Source: Symbiodinium natans (taxonomy: Eukaryota > Sar > Dinophyceae > Suessiales > Symbiodiniaceae). Taken from it: a stretch of DNA of 64,000 nucleotides. Each line of letters opens with the position of its first letter. The first letter of the stretch is position 1. The translations under genes and the position numbers were made by a program. Location of the stretch: assembly GCA_905221605.1 (NCBI GenBank), contig CAJNDS010000120.1, forward strand, positions 157,910 through 221,909, in the 5' to 3' direction. Below, piece by piece: positions 1-10,469 of the stretch. Under the pieces are notes generated by a model. The model did no database searches. It had not been told where the DNA came from and worked only from the letters and a program-made list of their open reading frames with translations.

Positions 1-189
1 AGGACCTCTCCTGCTCCTTCTAACTACCTTCCACGCCGCTCTACATGTCTCTGTGTTCGTTTCTCTTGTTTCTCTTCTTAGCAATGTGGGGAAAGGGTCC
101 TCCTCTCACACCTCTCCTTCACTCTTGGACGCCCGTTAAAGGGCACCTGAAACTCTTGGGGAAGGCTCAGAAGAGGGGTTTGGGGTGTG

Positions 190-2060
190 TGGAAAGAGGC
201 AGTGCAGGACCATGTCCAGAGCAGGACCCATCGTTTGTACAGGGTCTGCCTCGTAAAGTCAGAAAGGATGAGCAATGCATAGGCAACACCGGGGGGGCTC
301 TGGAGTGAAAGAGATGGAGACAGACAGCGAAGCAAAGAGAAGGAGACGGTAATCATGAAGAAGAGGAAGAAGGAAGACAGTGGAAGAGCGACATATAGGG
401 AAACAGGGTGAAGGACACAAAAGAGGAAGGAGGAAGCGACGGTGAAAAGAGGGTCGCTTGGAGAACAAAAGGGGGTCAGGGAAGATCAAGAAGAAAAGGG
501 AATAGGTAGGGCAGGGCACTTGTTTCTGCGAGCATCGCTCACTCCTTTCTTCCACGGTCTTTGTCCTTCATTTCTCCTCTCTATCTCTCTATCCTCTCTC
601 TAGCTCTCCTTCCTTTCTTGTTCCATGTTCGTTCTCCTCCTTTCTCCGCTCTCCCTTTTCTCGGGGGCAAGGTTAAGCGAGGAGAATGAAGGGAATCATA
701 AGATCGAAGGAGGACTGCTCCTGCGCCTTGTAACTACCTTCCACAGCTCTCTGCGTGTCTCTGTGTTCTTTTCTCTTGGTTTCTTCTTAGCAACGTGGGG
801 AAAGGGTCCTCCTCTGACACCTCTCCTTCACTCGTGGAGGCCCCTTGAAAAGAAGGCGTGTGAAATTTTGTGGAAAGAGGCAGCGCAGGACCATGCCCAG
901 AACAGGACCCATCGTTTGCACAGGCTCTGCCTCGTAAAGGATGGGCGGTCTTTGTCCTTCATTTCCCCTCTCTTTCTCTCTATCCTCTCTCTAGCTCTCC
1001 CTCCTTTTTTTATCTCCATGTTCGCTCTCCTCCTTTCTCCGCTCTCGCTTTTCTCGTGTCCATTCCATGACCCCTTCCTCCGCTGTTCCGTTTGTCATTA
1101 AGTAGGGGGGGATAGAAGAAGGGCAAGGTTAAGCAAAAAGAAAGAAGGGAATGATATGATGGAAGGGGGACTTCTCCTGCTCCTTGCAGTTAACTACCTT
1201 CCACACTTCTCCACATGTCTTTGTGATCTTTTCTCTTGTTTTTCTTCTTACCAATGTGGGGAAAGGGTCCTCCTCTGACACCTCTCCTTCACTCTTGGAG
1301 GGTTTTTGGGGAGAAGGCGTGTGAAATTTTGTGGAGGCTCAGAGATGGTTGGAGTGTGTGGAAAGAGGCAGTGCAGGACCATGTCCAGAACAGGACCCAT
1401 CGTTTGCACAGTGTCTGCCTCGTAAGAATGAGCAATGAACAGAAAACACCGGGGGACGCCGGAGTGAGAGAGATGGAGACAGATAGAGAAGCAAAGAGAA
1501 GGAGACAGTAATCAGGGAGACGAGGAAGAAGGAAGGCAGCGGAAGAGCGACAGCGAGGGAAATAGGGTGAAGGAAACAGAAACAATGAGCAAGAGGAAGG
1601 AGGAAGCGATGGTGGAAACAGGATTGCTTGGAGAACAACAAGGAGACGGAGAAAATCAAGAAGAAACGAGAAGAGGTGGGGCAGGACACTTGTTTTTGTT
1701 ATCCACTGTTCGTTTTCCTCACCCTTACGCTTACTTCCCGAGCATCGCTCACTTCTTTCTTCCACGGTCTTTGTCCTTCATTTCCCCTCTCTATCTCTCC
1801 ATCCTCTCTCTAGCTCTCCTTCCTTTCTTTTCCCACGTTCGTTCTCCTCCTTTCTCCGCTCTCCCTTTTCTCGTGTCCACCCCACGAGCCTTTCCTCCTC
1901 TCTTCTTTGTGTCATTAGGGGAGTAGCACAAGGGCAAGGTTAAGCAAGGAGAATGAAGGGAATGATGAGATGGAAGGAGGACTTCCCCTGCCCCTTCTAA
2001 CCAGCTTCCACAGCTCTCTACATGTCTCTGTGTTCTTTTCTCTTGTTTTGTTCTTAGCAA
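190..2060. repeat. Higher-order repeat, copy A (4.24-kb period)
   Basis: This segment reappears almost base for base at about 4440-6300, an offset of 4240-4241 bp (for example 625 matches 4865 and 1567 matches 5808). The copies differ by scattered substitutions and single-base indels. The intervening 2060-4150 contains further diverged units of the same family. Confidence 0.8.
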
Positions 2061-4149
2061 TGTGGGGAAGGGGTCCTCCTCTGACACCTCTCCTTCACTC
2101 TTGGAGGCCCCTTGGGGACGCTCTCTGAAGGCCGCCTGAAACTCTTGGAGGAAGCTCAGAGGGTTTGGAGTGTGTTGAAAGAGGCAGTGCAGGGCCATGT
2201 CCAGAACAGGGCCCATCGTTTGTACAGGTTCTGCCTCGTAAAGTCAGAAAGGATGAGCAATGAACAGAAACACAGGGCGGCGCCGGAGTGAGAGAGATGG
2301 AGACAGATAGCGAAGCAAAGAGAAGGAGACAGTAATCAGGGAGAAGAGGAAGAAGGAAGACAGTGGAAGAGCGATAGATAGGGAAACAGGGCGAAGGAAA
2401 CGGAAACAATGAAGAAGAGGAAGGAGGAAGCGATGGTGAAAAGAAGGCCGCTTGGAGAACAAAAAGGGGTCAGAGAAGATCAAGAAGCAACGAGACCAGG
2501 TAGGGCAGGACACTTGTTTTTGTTATCCACTGTTCCTTTTCCTCACTCTTATGCTTCTTCCCGAGCATCGCTCACTCCTTTCTTCCACGGTCTTTGTCCT
2601 TCATTTCTCCTCTCTATCTCTCTATCCTCTCTCTAGCTCTCCTTCCTTTCTTGTTCCGTGTTCGTTCTCCTCCTTTCTCCGCTCTCCCTTTTCTCGTGTC
2701 CATTCCATGACACTTTCCTCCTCGGTTCCTTTTGTCATTAAGTAGGGGGATAGAACAAGGGCAAGGTTAAGCAAGGAGAATGAAGGGAATGATGAGATGG
2801 AAGGAGGACTTCTCCTGCTCCTTCTAACTACCTTCCACGCCGCTCTACATGTCTCTGTGTTCGTTTCTCTTGTTTCTCTTCTTAGCAATGTGGGGAAAGG
2901 GTCCTCCTCTCACACCTCTCCTTCACTCTTGGACGCCCGTTAAAGGGCACCTGAAACTCTTGGGGAAGGCTCAGAAGAGGGGTTTGGGGTGTGTGGAAAG
3001 AGGCAGTGCAGGACCATGTCCAGAGCAGGACCCATCGTTTGTACAGGGTCTGCCTCGTAAAGTCAGAAAGGATGAGCAATGCATAGGCAACACCGGGGGG
3101 CTCCGGAGTGAAAGAGATGGAGACAGATAGCGAAGCAAAGAGAAGAAGACAGTAATCAGGGAGAAGAGGAAGAAGGAAGACAGTGGAAGAGCGATAGATA
3201 GGGAAACAGGGCGAAGGAAATAGAAACAATGACGAAGAGGAAGGAGGAAGCGACGGTGAAAAGAGGGCCGCTTGGAGAACAAAAAGGGGTCAGAGAAGAT
3301 CAAGCAGAAAAGGGAATAGGTAGGGCAGGGCGCTTGTTTTTTTCAAGCATCGCTCACTCCTTTCTTCCACGGTCTTTGTCCTTCATTTCTACTCTCTATC
3401 TCTCTATCCTCTCTCTAGCTCTCCTTCCTCTGTTCCTTTTGTCATTAAGTAGGGGGATAGAACAAGGGCAAGGTTAAGCAAGGAGAATGAAGGGAATGAT
3501 AAGATGGAAGGAGGACTTCTCCTGCTCCTTCTAACTACCTTCCAGGCCACTCTACATATCTCCGGGGGGCACCGGAGTGAGAGAGATGGAGACAGATACA
3601 GTCAGATAGAGAAGCAAAGAGAAGGAGACAGTAATCAGGGAGAAGAGGAAGAAAGAAGACAGCGGAGGAGCGACAGATAGGGAAACAGGGTGAAGGAAGC
3701 AGAAACAATGAGGAAGGGGAAGGAGGAAGCGATGGTGAAAAGAGGACCGCTTGGAGAACAAAAAAGGAGACAGAGAAGATCAAGAAGAAAAGAGAAGAGG
3801 TAGGGCAGGACACTTGTTTTTGTTATCCACTGTTCCTTTTCCTTAGCCCTTACACTTATTACCCGAGCATCGCTCACTCCTTTCTTCTACGGTCTTTGTC
3901 CTTCTTTTCTCCTCTCCATCTATCTATCCTCTCTCTAGCTCTCCTTCCTTTTTTTTCCCATGTTCGTTCTCCTCCTTTCTCCGCTCTCCTTTTGACCCTT
4001 TCCTCCTCTGTTCCTTTGGTCATTAAGTAGGCGGATAGAACAAGGGGCATGCATGGTTAAGCAAGGAGAATGAAGGGAATGATGAGATGGAAGGAGGACT
4101 TCTCCTGCTCCTTCTAACTACCTTTGTCTTTGTGTTCTTTTCTCTTGTT

Positions 4150-4417
4150 CCCCACCCTCGGTGTGGGGTTGTTAGATCTTAACCGCAACTCTTCTCCTCG
4201 CCCAGAACTCTTCTCCTCGCCCGGGAGTGCCCAACCCGCAAAGTGTTTCTGGAGCGCCCAACCCAGACCTGGAGCGCCCAACCCCAGTGTCCCCGGAGAG
4301 TCTCCCTGGAGTGCCCCACCCCACTGTGTTTGGAGTGCCCAGCCCCAGAGTGTCCCTGGAGTGCCCAACCCCAGAGTATCTCTACGCAGAGAGGGTTTGG
4401 ATGTTAAAAGCAAAATA
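4150..4417 (+). mobile_element. Candidate introner-like element with GAGTGCCCAACCCC minisatellite core
   Basis: The element begins CCCCACCCTCGGTGTGGGG, a hairpin with a 6-bp stem, followed by TTGTTAGATCTTAA. The core is about six degenerate 26-27-bp units related to GGAGTGCCCAACCCCAGAG, and the end is AGAGGGTTTGGATGTT. Sister repeat units read ctcttgtt directly into ttcttag without this block, which gives an empty-site comparison. A longer copy lies in reverse orientation at 53790-54248 with the same ends and core. No protein is encoded, so it would be non-autonomous. I do not recognise it as a named family. Confidence 0.6.
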
Positions 4418-4439
4418 ATTTTCTTCTTAGCAATGTGGG

Positions 4440-6300
4440 CAGCACAGGACCATGTCCAGAGCAGGACCCATCGTTTGTACAGGGTCTGCCTCGTAAAGTC
4501 AGAAAGGATGAGCAATGCATAGGCAACAACGGGGGGGCTCCGGAGTGAAAGAGATGGAGACAGACTGCGAAGCAAAGAGAAGGAGACGGTAATCATGAAG
4601 AAGAGGAAGAAGGAAGACAGTGGAAGAGCGACATATAGGGAAACAGGGTGAAGGACACAAAAGAGGAAGGAGGAAGCGACGGTGAAAAGAGGGTCGCTTG
4701 GAGAACAAAAGGGGGTCAGGGAAGATCAAGAAGAAAAGGGAATAGGTAGGGCAGGGCACTTGTTTCTGCGAGCATCGCTCACTACTTTCTTCCACGGTCT
4801 TTGTCCTTCATTTCTCCTCTCTATCTCTCTATCCTCTCTCTAGCTCTCCTTCCTTTCTTGTTCCATGTTCGTTCTCCTCCTTTCTCCGCTCTCCCTTTTC
4901 TCGGGGGCAAGGTTAAGCGAGGAGAATGAAGGGAATGATAAGATCGAAGGAGGACTGCTCCTGCGCCTTGTAACTACCTTCCACAGCTCTCTGCATGTCT
5001 CTGTGTTCTTTTCTCTTGGTTTCTTCTTAGCAATGTGGGGAAAGGGTCCTCCTCTGACACCTCTCCTTCACTCGTGGAGGCCCCTTGAAAAGAAGGCGTG
5101 TGAAATTTTGTGGAAAGAGGCAGCGCAGGACCATGCCCAGAACAGGACCCATCGTTTGCACAGGGTCTGCCTCGTAAAGGATGGGCGGTCTTTGTCCTTC
5201 ATTTCCCCTCTCTTTCTCTCTATCCTCTCTGTAGCTCTCCCTCCTTTTTTTTATCTCCATGTTCGCTCTCCTCCTTTCTCCGCTCTCGCTTTTCTCGTGT
5301 CCATTCCATGACCCTTTCCTCCGCTGTTCCGTTTGTCATTCAGTAGGGGGGGGATAGCAGAAGGGCAAGGTTAAGCAAAAAGAAAGAAGGGAATGATATG
5401 ATGGAAGGGGGACTTCTCCTGCTCCTTGCAGTTAACTACCTTCCACACTTCTCCACATGTCTTTGTGATCTTTTCTCTTGTTTTTATTCTTACCAATGTG
5501 GGGAAAGGGTCCTCCTCTGACACCTCTCCTTCACTCTTGGAGGGTTTTTGGGGAGAAGACGTGTGAATTTTTGTGGAGGCTCAGAGATGGTTGGAGTGTG
5601 TGGAAAGAGGCAGTGCAGGACCATGTCCAGAACAGGACCCATCGTTTGCACAGTGTCTGCCTCGTAAGAATGAGCAATGAACAGAAAACACCGGGGACGC
5701 CGGAGTGAGAGATATGGAGACAGATAGAGAAGCAAAGAGAAGGAGACAGTAATCAGGGAGACGAGGAAGAAGGAAGGCAGCGGAAGAGCGACAGCGAGGG
5801 AAATAGGGTGAAGGAAACAGAAACAATGAGCAAGAGGAAGGAGGAAGCGATGGTGGAAACAGGATTGCTTGGAGAACAACAAGGAGACGGAGAAAATCAA
5901 GAAGAAACGAGAAGAAGTGGGGCAGGACACTTGTTTTTGTTATCCACTGTTCGTTTTCCTCACCCTTACGCTTACTTCCCGAGCATCGCTCACTCCTTTC
6001 TTCCACGGTCTTTGTCCTTCATTTCCCCTCTCTATCTCTCCATCCTCTCTCTAGCTCTCCTTCCTTTCTTTTCCCACGTTCGTTCTCCTCCTTTCTCCGC
6101 TCTCCCTTTTCTCGTGTCCATCCCACGAGCCTTTCCTCCTCTCTTCTTTGTGTCATTAGGGGAGTAGCACAAGGGCAAGGTTAAGCAAGGAGAATGAAGG
6201 GAATGATGAGATGGAAGGAGGACTTCCCCTGCCCCTTCTAACCAGCTTCCACAGCTCTCTACATGTCTCTGTGTTCTTTTCTCTTGTTTTGTTCTTAGCA
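4440..6300. repeat. Higher-order repeat, copy B (4.24-kb period)
   Basis: Second copy of the segment at 190-2060. It begins just after the inserted element at 4150-4417, so the insertion lies at or next to the duplication edge. Confidence 0.8.
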
Positions 6301-7124
6301 ATGTGGGGAAAGGGTCCTCCTCTGACACCTCTCCTTCACTCTTGGAGGCCCCTTGGGGGACGCTCTCTGAAGGCCGCCTGAAACTCTTGGGGGAAGCTCA
6401 GAGGGTTTGGAGTGTGTTGAAAGAGGCAGTGCAGGGCCATGTCCAGAACAGGGCCCATCGTTTGTACAGGTTCTGCCTCGTAAAGTCAGAAAGGATGAGC
6501 AATGAACAGAAACACAGGGCGGCGCCGGAGTGAGAGAGATGGAGACAGACAGAGAAGCAAAGAGAAGGAGACAGTAATCAGGGAGAAGAGGAAGAAGGAA
6601 GGCAGCGGAAGAGCGACAGCGAGGGAAACAGGGTGAAGGACACAGAAACAATGAAGAAGAGGAAGGAGGAAGCGATGGTGGAAACAGGATTGCTTGGAGA
6701 ACAACAAGGAGACGGAGAAAATCAAGCAGAAACGAGAAGAGGTGGGGCAGGACACTTGTTTTTGTTATCCACTGTTCGTTTTCCTCACCCTTACGCTTAC
6801 TTCCCGAGCATCGCTCACTCCTTTCTTCCACGGTCTTTGTCCTTCATTTCCCCTCTCTATCTCTCCATCCTCTCTCTAGCTCTCCTTCCTTTCTTTTCCC
6901 ACGTTCGTTCTCCTCCTTTCTCCGCTCTCCCTTTTCTCGTGTCCATCCCACGAGCCTTTCCTCCTCTCTTCTTTGTGTCATTAGGGGAGTAGCACAAGGG
7001 CAAGGTTAAGCAAGGAGAATGAAGGGAATGATGAGATGGAAGGAGGACTTCCCCTGCCCCTTCTAACCAGCTTCCACAGCTCTCTACATGTCTCTGTGTT
7101 CTTTTCTCTTGTTTTGTTCTTAGC
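5480..7124. repeat. 825-bp tandem duplication
   Basis: The unit from about 5480-6300 is followed directly by a second copy at about 6300-7124; 5808 matches 6633 and 5869 matches 6694. The two differ by a few substitutions, so this is the youngest-looking duplication in the array. Confidence 0.75.
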
Positions 7125-7140
7125 AATGTGGGGAAAGGGT

Positions 7141-7175
7141 CCCTTGGGCCTAAACCCTAACGCCTAAACCCTCGT
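7141..7175. repeat. Telomere-like remnant at array edge
   Basis: Two or three CCCTAAA-type units (cctaaaccctaa, cctaaaccct) lie exactly where the last unit of the repeat array is cut off after CAATGTGGGGAAAGGGTCC. Confidence 0.5.
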
Positions 7176-9290
7176 GAGTATTTCGGCCTCGGGAATGGTT
7201 TGACGAAACGTCGCGACGCGACAGAAAACGAAAGTCTTCAACTATGATAACAGGCATAGAAGCGTATATGCAAACTGATTATTAACCAAGAGCAAATGCC
7301 AAATAATACATAAAGGTCCATGCCACCCCAAACATCTAGCCATCTCCAGCTCGTACAAGAATCTCTCGCACAGTCGCATGCGCAGACATCTGATTTTGCA
7401 GTCTTGCTACAACAGCAAGGGATGGTTTCGCACTCGAACCCATGCAGCAAAAGAGGCACACCCCGTCCGACTAGTAAAGACACATCGACATGCTGGTCAA
7501 GCTTCGTCACGGACCTTGTAGCACTCCCTAGCAACACCTCAGCTCAAGCCAACAACTCCCAGGTAGGCGCACTGGCGATAATGCCCGCTAAACCTTGATG
7601 CTTTGGCGAGCATGGTTTAGCATCCACTCTTCAGTAGCCAGGGCACACCGGAGGTAGTAGGACTCTTTCATGCGCGGATTGCAGCAAATGCTTTGCCCTT
7701 CCGCGCACTTCCAGGGCTTCATGGGCACGCCACCTGGCACCAAATGAACGGATCCAGAATCCCAGCATATCTGGACTTTGGGACCGGGACGCCTAGCCTG
7801 CTACAGCCCTACCTTCTTCAGTCTCTGTCAGGTGCCGTCAAGTCAAGGTGCTACATGCAGAACATGGCAGATCTGGCAGACCGGAGTTTCAAAGAGTCTG
7901 GGGTCCTTGTTCGCAGACGGTCTTATTGTCCTCCTTGTGGCAGGAGACCTCGGCTCCACAACTCTGCGAGTCCAAACTCAGGGAAAGCAGGAGCATCGGA
8001 TATCGTTGGTGTCCTCCGAGGGATTTGGGCTCATTGATCGAAAGCCCGACGGAAAAGGACTGAGTTGCCAGGATGGATGCTGGCAAAGAGCCGGCTTGCT
8101 CTCATCAAACGGGCTCACATCTTTCCCGCTGCCATCTGCTGTTTCTGCTTTCGCCGCCGCGCCTGGGTAAAGCATAAACGAAGGCACCGTGTAATTATCG
8201 AGTCGGCGTTGCTACATCTTTGCATTCGTCTATGGACTGCAACCGGGACTGCAACGCAGCACGAAGGCACAGAGGGGTCATGCCCGCGAGACTTGCGATC
8301 AAGCAAATGACACTGGCAAGAGCATTGCCACTGACAAAAAAGAGCCGGCAGAAGCCGAACGCAACAGCCTTCGTCCCTGCAGTGCGGGCCGCAGCACTCT
8401 CTTGCTTTGCATCATTTGTGACCTTCGTGTCGCCCTTGGTGGCGGGACCTTGGCTTAGTTCTCTTCCATGTCAAGGGTGACATGGACTCGAAAGCCTGCC
8501 TTGTTTTGCCTTGCCCGTGCAGCCTACAGATGCTTACAAGCTCCATTGCTTTTCGAGACGACACCAAATACACCCAATGAGAAAGACTTCAAAGGTGAAA
8601 AAAACTGAAAGCAGAGGGACTTGGGGACGGCACCGCGCGCTCAGCGAGGACAAGGTGCCCTTTCCTGCGCTTTCCAAGTTCCAAGAGCATCAGGGAAGGC
8701 CCTATACGTGGGTTGTAGCGCAGAGTATCGAGCCGTACTGGCTGCTAGCGGGCAGCACCACTTACCTTGCCGCCAGGGAGTAAGACTGAAATCGTGACCT
8801 CTTCGTGACATCCTGCAACAGGTACCGATGTTGTCCGCGTTGTCCGCTGGCATTCGCCCGAACAGCTTTGCATTGCTCTCATGTCCCCGGCAATAAGAAC
8901 CCCTTAAATGCACAGTGACACAAGGCAGCCTCCTTCGAGCATCCAGACTGTCCGAGGTCTCCACCCTGCCCAAGGCATCCTGGGCAGACCAAAGCCAAAG
9001 CAACAACCCAGGCGGCTCACTCATCGAGTGCCCTGTCTTATGATCCGGCTCTTAGGACTTAAGACAAGTCTGCCTTGAACTGAATCTCGGCATGCGACCC
9101 ACTAACTTGGCAGAAAACCTGAACCTGCGAAGTTGTTGATGCTCACTCACGTCGCAGCCACGCGTCCACGGAAGCTTCTCGCCGATGTCGCCTGGTCTCG
9201 ACACGCTGCAAAGGCAGATTGGACCATGAGAGCTGTGGCACTGACGCACCGAGCAAGAAGCACCTATAAAGAGAGATTCCGATTCGACAT
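7176..9290. other. Sparse region, no convincing gene
   Basis: Mixed-composition sequence with short open frames on both strands. An exon-like plus-strand stretch near 7898-8060 reads FADGLIVLLVAGDLG in an open frame but has no clear partner exon. I see no recognisable domain, RNA gene or long repeat. Confidence 0.3.
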
Positions 9291-9299
9291 GACCCATCC

Positions 9300-10466
9300 G
9301 TCGGCCTTATGTGCTTGGAGCCAGTGCGGAGCAACTTCTGCCTTCGTTCCTCACCTGGGTTACCGACGGTTGCCAGTTACGCTGGAAACACGCGATGAAC
9401 ATCTACGAAACACGTTGCAGTGGCGCCAGACTCAATGAACCCCAACAACTGAAAGGTGTCTCCGTACAGGTCGCCTGGGTTGAACATGGAACACGCGTGT
9501 TCCGTTTGTGCCAAGTGTCCATGTGGCTGATGCACCGCTGCCGCTGTGGCGGCCAGTAGGAGCCTAGAATGTCTTGCACATGTTGAGCGTTGAGACCTCT
9601 CCCCCAATCCGCCCTGTGCAGACAGTAGATCAGTACAGATCCGGACGGCTTCTGCTGGGGTGCCCTTCTCTGGCCAACTGCCGAGACAACCGTTCGGCAT
9701 CTGTGCCAGGGAGCGCTGCAAGCACTTTGTAGACAAACATGTGCCACCTTCGATGCGGAAGGTGATCCTCAGCAGCCACGAGGACATAACAAACCCCGAC
9801 AATGTTATTGAACTGCAGCCCAATGCAAGACCAGGGCTCAGCAGGTTAAGCCAGCGTCATGTTCGATCCACAGCAGTTCCGAAACCATTCAATACGCTGC
9901 ATTGCATTCGGAATATCGCGAAGCTTGGGCCTAATGCTTTGCTTTACGACTGGTATCTGCAGAAATGGCAAGCTCAGCTGAACAACGAAACAAGTGAGCG
10001 TGCAGCAGCAGCTAGACGAAATGAGCGGATGAGAACAGCGACCTGTCTCGGCCCAAGCGAAAATGGAGGATCTGCGTTCGCAGACAAAGGCTGGGAGAGC
10101 CAAAACTGGCTAGGCCGTCATGGAACACGTCTGATACACAGTCCATAGGCAACTCCTGGGCAGCTAAGTGCAGACTACTGCCAGCTCCAGCAGATGTGAA
10201 TTGAGTGCGGTTCACACAAGTGGCCAAGTTGCTATACTGAGTGGCCCTAGTCCGGCATGACAAAACATGACAGCTTGTCAGCATCTGAACCCGAACCTAC
10301 CCAGCTGAGTCACGAAACTGGCCCAAACCCACCTGGAGCCCCGTACGATGCGGTGAGCCAGAAAGCGGCCAGCAGCCACGCCCTTCAGCTCGGGCCCTGC
10401 ACGGCTGCTTGAAGTTCGGAGTGTAACCACCGAAACATGTCGACACGAGAAATCAACCCAGTTCAA
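9300..10466 (-). CDS. Probable multi-exon gene of unknown function
   Basis: Several exon-like stretches in minus-strand order are bounded by plausible splice sites. Near 10.38-10.45 kb a frame reads MFRWLHSELQAAV. From about 9950 a frame opens after tttctgcag and includes IPVVKQSIRPKLRDIP. From about 9815 a frame opens after gggctgcag and includes VLVAAEDHLPHRRWHMFVYK and LSRQLARE. From about 9625 one opens after ctgcacag with HVQDILGSYWPPQRQRC and ends at a GC-type donor near 9472. A short piece after gtttccag near 9380 ends at CCCAG|GTGAGG. No domain is recognised. The start codon and exact exon number are not fixed. Confidence 0.35.
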
Positions 10467-10469
10467 TCA

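Larger units (their letters stand above)
1..7140. repeat. Complex repeat array of purine/pyrimidine-skewed units
   Basis: At least nine related units share the anchor CAATGTGGGGAAAGGGTCC, seen at about 82, 787 (variant), 1252, 2059, 2887, 4432 (partial), 5032, 5496, 6300 and 7124. After the anchor each unit has a mixed segment, then about 250 nt that is almost purely purine on the plus strand, then about 250 nt that is almost purely pyrimidine, ending in a polypyrimidine run and TTCTTAG before the next anchor. Units differ by internal deletions. A plus-strand frame in the mixed segment is kept in several copies and includes KEAVQDHVQNRTHRLH, so the unit may derive from an exon with its 3' splice site. 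No intact gene is evident. Confidence 0.85.

Noticed and set aside
1567-1926. 119-codon plus-strand frame kept in several repeat units
   Set aside because: Its second half is translated polypyrimidine and its conservation matches recent duplication. I kept only the note that a shorter exon-like frame exists in the unit.
4150-4417. Minisatellite core read as a Pro-rich repeat protein (SAQPRPGAPNPSVPG)
   Set aside because: The frame is broken between units and between the two element copies; the repeat behaves as DNA, not as coding sequence.
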